Source: Plasmodium coatneyi
Taxonomy: Eukaryota > Apicomplexa > Aconoidasida > Haemosporida > Plasmodiidae
Direction of reading: 5' to 3'
Length of the DNA stretch: 64,000 bases
NCBI RefSeq assembly: GCF_001680005.1
Contig: NC_033569.1
Location: 620,001-684,000, forward strand
In this document: in pieces, positions 1 through 10,696 of the stretch
Numbering within the stretch: the first letter of the stretch is position 1
Layout of the letters: every line of letters begins with the position of its first letter
Made by a program: the position numbers and the translations under genes
Notes under the pieces: model-generated
The model's input: only the letters and a program-made list of their open reading frames with translations
Database searches by the model: none
Told to the model about the DNA's origin: nothing

Positions 1-2
1 TT

Positions 3-791
3 AATAAGATAGAACTTATATACGACAGCTTGTTCTATATTATTGTACGGCATTTTATTTACTTCTTTTTAAATATGAATATTGAATTAGATGAGGAGGC
101 CTCCAACATTTTGCCTTCCACGTATAAGAGCGGCTTATCCAGGAACTCCTGGCATGGTGGTAGCCACATTAAGGTAACCAACGAGGGGGAGCAGCCAGTG
201 GATGGTCAACCAAGTGACGATCAGAAGTGTGACAATGGGGATTTTTTCGACAATTTGGAAGAAGATGATGAAGATAAGCAGCACGGGGAGAGAGCAGAGT
301 CACCCCAGGGGAATAAGAGGTACCTCACCGTGGAGGACGCCTACGGTGAACAGGAACAGCAGGAGCAACGCTCAAGCGACAGCGAGGGGGAGATCGACCA
401 TTCCAGCTCGGGGGCTTCCGGTGAAGCAGCCAGTGACGCTAACAGTAACGCTAACAGCGATGCAAGCAGGAGCGGCACCGTTAGTGGTGACGATAGTGGA
501 AGTAACACCGGTCGGAGTGCCCCCAGCGATAGCGATGGGGAAGACCATGGAAACGCTTTGCACTGCTCCCCCGAAGGGATGGAAAACGCATCCAACGCAA
601 ACAGCATGTCAGATGTGCAGTACCTACGAAAAATCATAAGCGAAAACGGAAGCTTCAACTTGGAAAATAACTACTTTGTTAATTACTCTCTGTACATCCT
701 CCACAAGGAGCACTATTCTATATACGTTTTTTTCTCCTCCTTCTTTAAAAACGTGCTCAAGGAGTATAGGGAGATATCGCGTGGGCACTAA
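3..791 (+). CDS. 3' part of an unidentified acidic low-complexity protein (5' end outside window)
   Basis: The frame is open from the left edge to a TGA-type stop region ending at 791, so the gene probably starts upstream of the window. The first ATG in frame is at 75. A short hydrophobic Tyr/Phe-rich stretch comes first; it is AT-rich and could instead be the end of an intron, because a TTAG acceptor-like site lies near 91. After that comes a long Asp/Glu/Ser/Gly/Asn-rich region with SDAN/SNAN-type short repeats (about 420-540). The last 60 residues are again ordered, with many aromatic residues, and look like a conserved C-terminal helical end. I do not recognise the family. The switch from AT-rich to GC-richer DNA at about 92 supports coding from there on. 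Confidence 0.6.
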   Translation, partial: NKIELIYDSLFYIIVRHFIYFFLNMNIELDEEASNILPSTYKSGLSRNSWHGGSHIKVTNEGEQPVDGQPSDDQKCDNGDFFDNLEEDDEDKQHGERAESPQGNKRYLTVEDAYGEQEQQEQRSSDSEGEIDHSSSGASGEAASDANSNANSDASRSGTVSGDDSGSNTGRSAPSDSDGEDHGNALHCSPEGMENASNANSMSDVQYLRKIISENGSFNLENNYFVNYSLYILHKEHYSIYVFFSSFFKNVLKEYREISRGH

Positions 792-1826
792 TGAACGATC
801 GTCCGCCTGGGCAGCGCCACGGGCGTATTCGTTCAGTCAAATGGAGGTGTCTGCCAGTGTGTGTTCCTCAAATGGCCACCACACGGGCAGCCCAAAGGGG
901 AACAAACAAAGCAAAGAAGAACGGAAATAGCAAAAGAATAAGCATGTGAATATGAACAAAATTAAAGGGGAATACTATTCCTTTTTACGCGAATTCGATA
1001 AAATTATCATTTTTTTTTTTTTTTTTTTTTTTACGTGACAAATGAATTTCATTTCTTTTCTGCTTGACAAACTTTTAGTTCAATGTGCTGCAGCTTCTGC
1101 GGTGCGCATTTATAAGTTTGCACCAAAACAGTAAATGTGTTTTCCCCGAAGTCGGGGTGTTCAGCAGTCGTCGGTATTTTTTCTTTCCCGGTCGTCATGT
1201 TTTCGTCGCGCGGAAGATATATTGCTTGTGGGGCACCCACTCATCCCAATAAACCAATTTGTTCGCAAACATTTCGACCCCTCCCATGGTTGGAAGGTTG
1301 CTTTTACGATTTGCGCAATTTACCCTGTTGTGGATGGAAATAGGGTTACGCTTTTAAAATGCGCAGTCGCAAGGAGGGAACAAAGTACCTCACGGAAGAG
1401 CGCAAAAAACGTAAAACGTGCTCCCAACGGTTAGGCACAACTGGGTGAACAAAAAAAAGGTATAACCCACCTGCATGAGCATATACATTTGCCTACCTCT
1501 ATACAAGCCTGATTACGCATTACTTGTTCATTGCAACATCTGTGTGCGCGGTTGGCAGGGCTAAGATGGGACATCCTTCCAAGGGCATCCGCTGCCCGCC
1601 CTCGTACAAGATCAGTCGCAAAGGCGCTTCTAAATAGAAGGCATAATTCGGGCTAGGCTATATGCCCCTTAAAACGTATACACGCCTATGCAAGCATTAG
1701 CAGCTAGCCGAAGTAAACACCTACCACCCACCCCCCTCTCTTAACAAAAGGGCATATGCGCTTAGTTACGGGTCATTTCACCCCCAACGTTGGTAATTTC
1801 CTGTACATTCATGCGAAGTGATTAAA
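792..1826. other. Intergenic region, about 1 kb
   Basis: This lies between two genes on the same strand, so it should hold the 3' UTR of the first gene and the promoter/5' UTR of the WDR33-like gene. It contains a poly(T) run at about 1010-1032. Short open frames here (for example 1135-1434) have no recognisable protein character. I see no RNA gene. Confidence 0.6.
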
Positions 1827-3513
1827 ATGTTTGCAGACGACCAGAATGCCAGCAACTACTACCCAACCAAGTTGGGCATAGATAGACCCGCCGTTGATTT
1901 CAATGCATCAAGTAGGTCAACAAACGTGGCAGCCCCCCTGTGCGTGAATGCATACATGCGCGTATAACTCCTATGGTTCATCGGAAAGATGAAGGGGGGA
2001 GTGCAGTTCGGAATGTGCGAAACTGCAAAGTGGGCAAAGTATGCCACCACCACCACCAACAACAACAACAACACCCCTTCCTTCACTGCTTCGCAAAATG
2101 CGTCACACGTTTTATGGTGACATATGCGCAAGTAGCAATGATACACATATTACATTTTTTTTTTCCCTCCCCCATAACCTTCCAGTTTGTAATTTCCTCA
2201 GAAGCGACATATACAAGAGACAGTTCGAGCGCAAGCTGTACCCAAATCATCCGATTTTTTCTAGAAGAGTTAGGCCGCTCTTCTGCTACAGTAACATGAT
2301 AGATAGGCACGATGGTGTGCTGTCCCATTTGGCATACTCCTGCTTAAACAAAAGCAAAGGAATGATTGTAAGTTTAAAATGGTTTAATGATGGGAAGAGG
2401 TTACTAACAGGAACGCAACTAAGTGAACTAGCCATTTGGAATGGACTCTATTTCAATTTCGAGGATATAAAGAGAATACCCATAGGAGGTGGGGCTGTGT
2501 CTTGTCTAGAATGGTCCAAAAATGATAACCTCTTTGCAGGAAATTCTTTAGGACAAATAGTCATTTTATCATCGGCCTTAAATCTGTTGGATAATTATGC
2601 ATTTGAAGGATTAACAAAATGTGTTCTAGACATTAGTCTATCATGTTGTAATACCAAATTGGCTGGTTGTGCTGATACATGCAACCCCATAATTTGGGAC
2701 ATAAAAACAAGAAAAATTATAAAAGATTTAAAGTGCAAAAATGTAGATACAAATAATATTAGCTGTTTGTCATGGAACCCGGTTAACGAAATTATAGCTA
2801 GCGGAAATAGAACCCAAACTATTTCCTTCTGGGATGTTAGAATCACTAAACCTATTATTTCTCTGAATGCACATAAGGCTAATGTAAATAAAATAAAATG
2901 GAATCACGATGGTACTTATTTACTGAGCTGTAGTAGAGATAGCTTAATAAAATTGTGGGACATTCGAAACTTTAAATTGTTGTACTCCTACAAAAGTGAT
3001 CAGAATTTGGGCACAAGATTTGGATTAAACTATGAACCCACGTATGTAACCTGGAATCCTATGCAGAATCATATTTTCGCTAGCTCCGACAATAGAGGCA
3101 ATATTAAATTTTACACCACGAATGATAATAAATGCGTTCAAACAATTTCTTCTGCACATGGGATTGATAAACCGTCTTCCATCACCTTGCTGGATTGGAA
3201 CCCCCTTGGACACATCCTCACCTCCTTTGGGGATGACAAACATTTAAAGTTCTGGTCTGCTTCGAATTGTGATTCCATTATTGCAAAAGAAATAGACGCA
3301 AGGCCGCTTGTCAGTATCACCAACAGCGGCTCCTTCCCCAACTCCAGATACATCAATGACGAAAATGTGGTGGACGTCAGCAGTGATCAATCCATTACAG
3401 ACTCGGAAGAAGAGGGTTACAAGTTTTGCAAAATGAATAACAACTATTACAGGAAGGTTGCTCGCCCGAGGAGGAGGCGGAAGGGGAAAAAGCGACGCAT
3501 CGTTGGGGGGTGA
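1827..3513 (+). CDS. WDR33/Pfs2-like pre-mRNA 3'-end processing WD40 protein (two exons)
   Basis: Polyadenylation factor subunit 2 (yeast Pfs2, animal WDR33) is a WD40 propeller in CPF/CPSF that helps recognise the AAUAAA signal. Exon 1 is 1827-1911, the intron is 1912-2185 (GTAGGT donor, TTCCAG acceptor after a T/C tract), and exon 2 is 2186-3513. The phases agree and give about 470 residues. Family signatures are clear: a first blade reading LLTGTQLSELAIWNG followed by FNFE (family: [21 protein letters not shown]-like), then SRDSLIKLWDIRN, and near the end a WNPLGHILTSFGDDKHLKFW blade. Seven repeats are plausible. After the propeller there is only an acidic stretch and a strongly basic tail (RPRRRRKGKKRR), without the long Gly/Pro-rich tail of animal WDR33. 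The open frame upstream of 2186 is intronic, and its ATG at 2041 should not be used. Confidence 0.88.
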
Positions 3514-4057
3514 AAACAGTTCGACGCGTGGGGTACGCCGTTCAGCACTTTTCGAACGAGCTTCCCATTTGGCGTAAGCTACTTTCCTACCTTGGATCAT
3601 CGCCCATTCAGTGGAGAAGCGCGTGTCCAAAGCAGCCACACCCAGTAGAAGGCATGTATGTGAAGCGTTTCCCGCAAATGTGCAATCGAAATTAGTTACC
3701 TCCCTTGGCAACCAATTTAGATGCTCCCTCCCGTCCGCCTCGTGGGCTTCCATTTTTTTTTTTTTGAAGTGTCCACCTTATATGCACCCCCATTTACTAA
3801 CCACATGGGGGAAAAAAAAAAAATTCGTCACTTCGGTTTAAATAACCACCAAAGTTTTTTATCATCTTTTTGACCTTTCCAGGTTTGTTTCTTCAATTTT
3901 GCCATGCATAGCTGTATACATGGATGGCCCATATGGGGGCATCCGTAAATGTGCGTGTGTCCCCTTTGCATTGACGCACTAGTTCATACATACCCGGTTG
4001 TGTGTGAATAGGTTTTTTTTCGCATTGCCATGTATTCCACCCCACCTACTAACGCAC
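3514..4057. other. Convergent intergenic region
   Basis: A gap of 544 bp between two converging genes, so both 3' UTRs must end here. It has a poly(T) run near 3757-3768 and a poly(A) run near 3812-3825, either of which could serve as a terminator-like tract. I see no gene. Confidence 0.6.
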
Positions 4058-5644
4058 TCATGTGAATTCCCCACGGATGGACAACATCCCGTTGTTTGTT
4101 AGAATGTCTTCCACGCTTGGACCGACTTGCACATCGTCACACTCCCACGAGGAGCTCCACTTGAAGGATTTATTTTTCTTCACAAGCAGCTCAGTTACGC
4201 CCTTCTCGAACGTATCGGTGTGATACATGAAATGTTGTGTAATTTTAAAATCGTTGTCTAGGACCTCCTCCAAGGGTTTATCATAACTGTAAAGGAAATA
4301 TTCAAACCATAAGTTACAACTGGAGTAGCAGTTCTGGTTTATAGCGTCAAGGGTTTGTTGGCAAAATGGGTTGTCATCCTGGTCCTTTTTCAATCTGCTA
4401 ACAAGATCGTCTAGACTAGTAACCGAACTGTAGTACTTTTCAATGTTGCTAATCAGTTCTTCAGTAAGTACGGGTTTCGTGTCTGTAGTGACCTTGGGTG
4501 GGTACTTATCTAAAACGTTGGCGAGTTTAGTATCAAACTCATCCTGCTTTGTCTTCCCAATTTTGTAAATATCGTTCAGCAGTTCATCCACGTCTTCGAC
4601 ATAGTTGCTGCAAATTTTAAAGTTCACTAAATCGACTTCATTCAATCGTAGGGAAGTCAACCCTAGATGAAGACCAATATTCCTTCCAAAATATTTTTTA
4701 AAAAAGTAGCAGCAACTCACATCGGGGAAAAAGCCAATTTTATTTTCCGGCATAGCAAATATGGCCTTCTTATTTATTATCCTAAATTTTGCATACATGG
4801 AAATTCCAAGCCCCCCTCCCATAGCATAACCATTCCATATGCACAAAATGGGTTTTTTCATTTTCGACAAATAGTGAATATACATGTAGAGTTGCTTCAA
4901 ATGCTGCATCCCTTTTTCTTTATTTTGGACAATGTCCTTGACATCAGAACCTGAGCAGAAGCAGGTCGTGTTGATGCTTCTAATCACAATAATGTTACAC
5001 CTATCGTCGTTGTTTAAACTTTTCACAATGTTTAACAATCCATTAATCATGTCTTTGTTAATTGCGTTTAGTTTTTCTGGCCTGTTTAATATTATTTCGA
5101 ATACACTATTTTTGAAATTTAGAAGGAGTGTTTTTTTAGACCACACTTCGGACAGTTCTAGATCTATGAGTGGGTCACTATTTTCGTTTTTCCCCTTTCG
5201 ACTGGCCATTTTGTCTTCACCCCCATTGTTGAGGAGTGTCTCTTCTTCCGCGTTTTTCGCCTTTTCCGCTTCGTTCATTTGTCCACGATTTGCAGAATCG
5301 ACTGTGGTTGCTTTTTTAGTGGATACACTTTGCCTCGTCAAATGGAACGTCTTGCTATTTTTTTTTTCCATTTTTTCAAAAAATATTTCATTTCTTCCTT
5401 TTCCATCGACGGAACAGTTGTTTCTCGCTCTGCTGAAGAAGCTGCTGGTTTGTCTCCTTTCGCAGAAGGGAGCGCCGTTCAACTCCCTCTGTGGGTTGGC
5501 CTTTTTGGGAGAAGAATGGACTGTGCAAAAATGGGAAGCACAAAAAAGAGAGCCGCCCCTCTCGGGCTTGACTACATAATGGTGAAAGCCCCGTCTTCCT
5601 CGCTTGGCCTCTCCCAGATGGAGTCGCAACCCTAATTTTTGCAT
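4058..5644 (-). CDS. 3-hydroxyisobutyryl-CoA hydrolase-like crotonase-fold protein
   Basis: 528 residues. Residues about 165-525 follow HIBCH, the crotonase-family thioesterase that in other organisms cleaves 3-hydroxyisobutyryl-CoA in valine breakdown. Seen directly: RPEKLNAIN near 188-196, an oxyanion-hole segment FCSGSDVK (229-236), the second one GYAMGGGLG (272-280), then FAMPENKIGFFPDV (296-309), which is diagnostic for HIBCH over plain enoyl-CoA hydratase. The C-terminal LEEVL...TFEKGV region also fits HIBCH. About 165 residues precede the domain. They are basic and Ser/Lys-rich and could contain an organelle-targeting leader. Oddities: the usual AGGD is SGSD, and the usual FPDVGGG is FPDVSCC, so the active-site loops differ from the animal enzyme. 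Parasites of this genus lack much of classical valine catabolism, so the true substrate is open. Confidence 0.82.
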   Translation of the reverse strand: MQKLGLRLHLGEAKRGRRGFHHYVVKPERGGSLFCASHFCTVHSSPKKANPQRELNGAPFCERRQTSSFFSRARNNCSVDGKGRNEIFFEKMEKKNSKTFHLTRQSVSTKKATTVDSANRGQMNEAEKAKNAEEETLLNNGGEDKMASRKGKNENSDPLIDLELSEVWSKKTLLLNFKNSVFEIILNRPEKLNAINKDMINGLLNIVKSLNNDDRCNIIVIRSINTTCFCSGSDVKDIVQNKEKGMQHLKQLYMYIHYLSKMKKPILCIWNGYAMGGGLGISMYAKFRIINKKAIFAMPENKIGFFPDVSCCYFFKKYFGRNIGLHLGLTSLRLNEVDLVNFKICSNYVEDVDELLNDIYKIGKTKQDEFDTKLANVLDKYPPKVTTDTKPVLTEELISNIEKYYSSVTSLDDLVSRLKKDQDDNPFCQQTLDAINQNCYSSCNLWFEYFLYSYDKPLEEVLDNDFKITQHFMYHTDTFEKGVTELLVKKNKSFKWSSSWECDDVQVGPSVEDILTNNGMLSIRGEFT

Positions 5645-7039
5645 ACCTGCGTTGTGAGGAGGTGGAAGAGGCGGGGTGTACCTTCGCTATACGTATATGT
5701 TTGCGAATACTTGGCAATACCCAACCGCACCTCTACACCTGCATGCGTTTATTTTGTCAATATTTCTCCTTTTTTCTTTGAAGAGGTTCAAAATTACGGA
5801 GAAAAGAACTTAGCGGAATGTAACACGAAGTTGTGGAAAAGGGGAAGGGGCATAAAATATGAATAAGTTCCCGTTTCAAGTGTGGAACTTTCAAACATAT
5901 GTGCAGATGAAAAAGGTACCCATTTGAAGCGCGAAAACGGACGGAGTGAACTTACTAGGTTGATTTAATTGAAATAGAAAAAAATTCCCATTTTGTTACG
6001 TTCGTCCAGTGGGTTTTTACAAAGCACTGTTGCTCAAAGGGAGAATTTTTTTTCTTTTTTTTCGCCCGCATTTGCGAATAAAAAAATATACGTGCTCTCA
6101 ACGTTGCGGGAAAAAAAAAAAAAAAAGTTGCTCTTGTTTTGCTGAAAAAATTTGCCTTTTTTGCTGCTCCATTTTATCGAATTTGTTGCTACTTTTTTTC
6201 CTTTTAGGACATTTTACGACGTTAAAAGTAGTTCCCAATTGGATGTTGCCCGATTATTATATATATTTTTAACAACTGCATTGGGAGAAGCATTCTGCCC
6301 CTTCTTTATGGATTGTATTTTCCCACTGATATGAATCCAGTTGGCGAAAAGTTCGCATTATAAACTAAACAGAACAAAAAAGGACCACCGATTTTGTCCC
6401 CAATTTCGGAGTTCCATCTTCGACGTTGAAGGGGAACCTCCCGTTTTTTTTCATTTTTAAGCCCCATTTGGTTCACCAATTCAATTCTTTTTTATTTTGA
6501 TTGTAGGGAGACTCTGCGTTTCCTTCCGTTTTGTTTCGTTGAGTTTTTGTTTTTGTTTTTGTTTCTAACCCCTCTGCTTACCGCGAGAAGAGATTCGCCA
6601 CTGGAAAAAAAGTCTATCCATCGGGTCACAGCGTTAGGGGCACCCCTCATACAGCCGGGTGAAGAAGATTGGACGCGCTGGATTTTTCAATCAAGTGAAT
6701 CTTCACATATATTTGTTACTGCGGTGGAAGCTCGGAAAGCCTCGCTACGTCTTTCACCGTAAATAAGAAGGAAAAGAATCTGCACAAAAAAAACTGGGGA
6801 TAGCCAAAAAGGGCGCATTTCGTCTTCACCAGTGCAGACAAAATGATGCATTCGATTTAGTCACACGTTAGGTGCGCACGTACAGAAGAGGTGTATATAC
6901 CACGAATAGATTGCACCGTTTTAGGGGGCTAAAAGGGAGAAGGGTAAACCAATTGACCAGATAAATTAGCGGAGGTATCGCCGAAAGGATAATATCCTTC
7001 CTTTTTAACCCCCATCCATTCACTTTCACCACGCAAACG
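5645..7039. promoter_or_regulatory. Divergent intergenic region between the HIBCH-like gene and VPS16
   Basis: 1.4 kb between two genes that point away from each other, so it must hold both promoters and 5' UTRs. T-rich tracts (6045-6062, 6180-6205, 6480-6560) and an A run (6110-6125) are typical of Plasmodium upstream DNA. No specific motif could be assigned. Confidence 0.5.
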
Positions 7040-9892
7040 ATGAACACGAATGAGTGGAACACCATTGACAATACCCACTATGGGAAGCAGAAGCTGAGTA
7101 GCATGCTATGGAGTGGAGAAGATGTGCTGCAGGATGGTGTAGCCTGTTCAGGGCACCTCGGGTTAATTGCCGTTTTGCGGAACAAAGACAAGTTCGACGT
7201 TTACAAAAAGGAAGATAATTTAAAAATCTACACCAACATTGGAAGGCTAATATCCAGCTGCAAATTAAATTCAGATGGGCTAATCTGCTTTGGTTGGAAC
7301 AAAAACAATGACCTGGTTTTTCTATTTAAAGATAACATCGTGAGGGTATACTCCTGTTTTTGTGAAAAAATTTTTGTTTTTTCCCTCGATGAGAATATAA
7401 AAAATGAGGGTATTTTGTACGGATCGATCTGTGAGGAAGGAATAATTATAATCACGGAGCGATTGAATGTTTTTGTTAATTACTACTTCAATGGAAATAA
7501 CTGTGTTAAATACCCTTCGGTGGACTTGAAGGGGAAACCCAATTGCGTGTGCTCCTTGGAGGAGGAGCACCTGAAGGAAGAGCTCAACATCGAACACAAC
7601 TACTTTGATAGCAGGCCCAATAACGAACTGCTCAGACTGAATATTAAAAATTATATTACCAACCCGTTTGACAGTAAGAAGGATAATGAGAGTGAGGGGG
7701 GGAAGCCAAAAAATAATACCCTCACGGAAAGCAGTGATAACTATAATGATGACTACGGCTGTAGTGATAACCTCGAGGTGTCCTCCAAAAAGGGGGGGCA
7801 GAAAAAGGGAAAAAGAACTATCATGAAAATATCTGCGTACGATTTGAACAAAAAGGAAGACACAAAAAGCGCATCAAAGAATAATGCTACTTCAAAGAAA
7901 GAGGAAAAGGAGTTGAACATACACCTGTTAATTGCCCTATGCAACGGTGGGTTTGTCCTAATGAATAAGCATCGCTTTAAATATTACGAAACAGATAGTA
8001 TATCCCCCTATGTTAATATGTGTGTGTCCAAGTCGGGCACCATTTTGGCCTTCCTCTCAGATAGCGGCGTCATCAAAATATTTTTAACAAAGAATTTAAA
8101 TAAATGCATAGAGGAAACCGTTTTGGATGGAAAAAAAAGTATCAAGCAGATCGTCTGGTGTGGCGATGACTGCCTGGCAGTGTACACGCCAATGATAACG
8201 CCATCGAATTATATACAACACATGCTGTTCATTGGGGGACCAAAAAATCAATGGATCCCCTACCAGTACAGAAGCGATTTATTCCTTATAGGTGATATTT
8301 ATGGAGTAAAAATTATAAGCAAAGAAAATTGTGAATACATTAGCCGAATTAGAAAATCCACATTCAACATTTTCAGCATTGGTAGCTGCACACCATCTGC
8401 AATGCTTTTTTATTCATACGAAAAATACAAAAATGGGAACATCTGTTTGGATGATGAGATACGAGCCTTTAATAACAACCTACATGTAGCCATTGACGAA
8501 TGCTTAAATGCAGCTACACATGAATATAGCGAAAGCGTTATTAATCTCCTCCTACAGACGTCTCTCTTTGGGAAGAATTTTATGAAATCCAATTATGATT
8601 GCAAGAAATTTTTATTAACTTGTTTATACTTACGCATTTGTATGAATGTGCGAAGACCCCCGTTGGATATTTTCCTCACGGCATCGGAGTTACAAAACAT
8701 AAGTATTCCCACCTTTGTGAAGTATATTGCTAAAAGGAAGGAGTACCTTTTGGCATACCGCATTTGTGAATATGCAGGAATTAAAACGGACAGAATACTG
8801 ATTGAATGGTGTAAGGAAAAAATCGAGAAATCGATCGAACTGACAGATGAACAGCTCTGTGCAGCGATAACAGACAAAATTGGGAACAAGAAAAATATGG
8901 ATTATTCGTACATTGCGTTCGTTGCTGCGAAATGTTTGCGCCCGCAGTTAGCCACCATCATCATTCAGTATGAAGAGAATAAGAAGAAACAAATAGACAT
9001 GCTGCTTAAACTAGCCAATTACGGATTAGCCATGGAAAAGGCCATCCTTTCTAAGAACATCGAACTTGTCTACATGTGTATTGTAAATATTTTAAATCAA
9101 GAAAAGGTTAATGCCAATGGAGAAAGGGAGTTGTCCACCCTCATTGATGTTTTTAACAAAAATGCTCAGGCAGCCAATTGCTTCTACACTTATTGCAAAA
9201 GAACCAAACAGTACAATTTGTTGAAGGAATATTACGAAAAGAGTGGGCAACATTCAAAGGCCGCCTTTGTAACCTTAGATTTGGCCCTTTCGAAAAAGAA
9301 TTTAGATCAAAAGAAAACCTGGCTGGCATACGCAGCTGGATTTCTAACCACCGACCAAATGAATAGCCACATGAAATTTGTCCACAAATCCTTGATGAAT
9401 AATATCGACTTATTGAACTATCAAAAAGAACTAGAAATAAAATATAATAAAAAATCCGTCATAGGGTACCCACATAAAATCCAAGGATTATCTCTGATGA
9501 GTACAGTAGAGTATACCTTATCAGTTGGGGAGTTCTTAGACGCAGATCATATTTTTAAAAAATTTAAAATTTCCGAACCGAAATTTTGGAGATGCAAAAT
9601 ACATGCACTTGCTAAAAATAAATATTTTGATGAACTGTACAATTTTGCCAACTATCGAGTTTCACCAATAGGAATGGATTACTTCATCGAATGTGCTCAT
9701 GAGTATGGCTCCCTTCCCCTAACCATCAAACTAATACAAAAAATTAAGGACTTAAATTTGCAACACAAGTGGTTCACCAAGCTGAATATGCAGAACGAGG
9801 CCGACAGCGTGCTGGAAGAAATCAAGGCGCAGAAAATGACCACAAGCTCGCTCCTCCAAACCATTTCGGACGCTATATCGAACATACGCTAG
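7040..9892 (+). CDS. VPS16: Vacuolar protein sorting-associated protein 16 (VPS16)
   Basis: 950 residues, single exon. VPS16 is a core subunit of the class C Vps complexes HOPS and CORVET, which tether endosomal and vacuolar membranes and guide SNARE assembly. The N-terminal half (about 1-440) is a beta-propeller with family hallmarks: WNTI near the start, GHLGLIAVLRN, and later DLFLIGDIYGVKIIS. A charged Lys/Glu/Ser/Asn insert lies at about 210-290. The C-terminal half is the helical solenoid typical of Vps16_C, with LLQTSLFGKNF, LLAYRICEYAGI, EWCKEKIEKS, ALAKNKYFDELYNFA and SPIGMDYFIE all matching the family's spacing. In apicomplexans these complexes are tied to traffic to specialised secretory organelles. 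The start codon follows a stop-rich region and fits the family N-terminus. Confidence 0.92.
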   Translation: MNTNEWNTIDNTHYGKQKLSSMLWSGEDVLQDGVACSGHLGLIAVLRNKDKFDVYKKEDNLKIYTNIGRLISSCKLNSDGLICFGWNKNNDLVFLFKDNIVRVYSCFCEKIFVFSLDENIKNEGILYGSICEEGIIIITERLNVFVNYYFNGNNCVKYPSVDLKGKPNCVCSLEEEHLKEELNIEHNYFDSRPNNELLRLNIKNYITNPFDSKKDNESEGGKPKNNTLTESSDNYNDDYGCSDNLEVSSKKGGQKKGKRTIMKISAYDLNKKEDTKSASKNNATSKKEEKELNIHLLIALCNGGFVLMNKHRFKYYETDSISPYVNMCVSKSGTILAFLSDSGVIKIFLTKNLNKCIEETVLDGKKSIKQIVWCGDDCLAVYTPMITPSNYIQHMLFIGGPKNQWIPYQYRSDLFLIGDIYGVKIISKENCEYISRIRKSTFNIFSIGSCTPSAMLFYSYEKYKNGNICLDDEIRAFNNNLHVAIDECLNAATHEYSESVINLLLQTSLFGKNFMKSNYDCKKFLLTCLYLRICMNVRRPPLDIFLTASELQNISIPTFVKYIAKRKEYLLAYRICEYAGIKTDRILIEWCKEKIEKSIELTDEQLCAAITDKIGNKKNMDYSYIAFVAAKCLRPQLATIIIQYEENKKKQIDMLLKLANYGLAMEKAILSKNIELVYMCIVNILNQEKVNANGERELSTLIDVFNKNAQAANCFYTYCKRTKQYNLLKEYYEKSGQHSKAAFVTLDLALSKKNLDQKKTWLAYAAGFLTTDQMNSHMKFVHKSLMNNIDLLNYQKELEIKYNKKSVIGYPHKIQGLSLMSTVEYTLSVGEFLDADHIFKKFKISEPKFWRCKIHALAKNKYFDELYNFANYRVSPIGMDYFIECAHEYGSLPLTIKLIQKIKDLNLQHKWFTKLNMQNEADSVLEEIKAQKMTTSSLLQTISDAISNIR

Positions 9893-10696
9893 AGCAGAGG
9901 GGGGGGTTACCGCTTTGCCGCTTGGTAGTGTGGACATGCCGAGCAACAGAAAAATTAACAACTTAGAGGGGAAGTTCCTTGCCCGCTCTGCTACCTGGAA
10001 AATAGTCCACGCCGTTTAGAACACATATTTGTGTTGTGTACCTACATGAACACATCTACATTTGCGCTCTCTTTTTTTTTTTTTTTTGTGCGCGCTGAAG
10101 AAGCTAATTTTTATGTTTTCCAAATTTAACTCTTTTTAAAAGGTGCCTCTACCCATTTGGTGGTTCTCTGCGCTCCCTTATCACGTGTTATTCACGAAAG
10201 GAGCAGCAAAGAGCTGCACGGCACAACCCGTGGGACGAATCCATTTCGACCAAATCGCTTTGACAAGTTAGTTTCTTAACTGAAAAAAAAAACATCTAGT
10301 GTTGCTAGTTGGATGAACGCACCGCTATCGTACAAATGAGTAGCATAGGTGCGGAAATGGGCAGTGTGGACAGACAAAATGATATGGGCACACACAATAA
10401 AATGTTGCACGCACAGACAATAAAAGGGTATGCATGCAACAATTGGCGTTTTTAAAAGGGCGACAGGGGCTCATGGAGCGGTAGGCCCAACCCGGAATGC
10501 TCCAAAAGTTGGAGGCTTCAAAATTTCTCATACTTCAAACTATTTTTGACAGTGCACAAATGCGGGCAGCGGGGGCAAGCATACTGGCATTCGTGATGCT
10601 AAACGAACTGACAGTAAGTCGACCAATGGACAGGCACACTCCCCCGCTGCACCGCGTCTCCCACGCGAATCGCGCAGACACGAAAAAAAGAAAAAA
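9893..10696. other. Convergent intergenic region
   Basis: About 800 bp between the 3' ends of VPS16 and the giant coiled-coil gene. It contains a T run at about 10072-10087 and an A run at about 10281-10290. I see no coding or RNA signal. Confidence 0.55.

Noticed and set aside
2041..2185. Apparent N-terminal extension of the WDR33-like protein starting at the ATG at 2041
   Set aside because: It is low-complexity Pro/Thr/Phe sequence between a good donor (1912) and acceptor (2185), and exon 1 at 1827-1911 joins in phase to family-like sequence.
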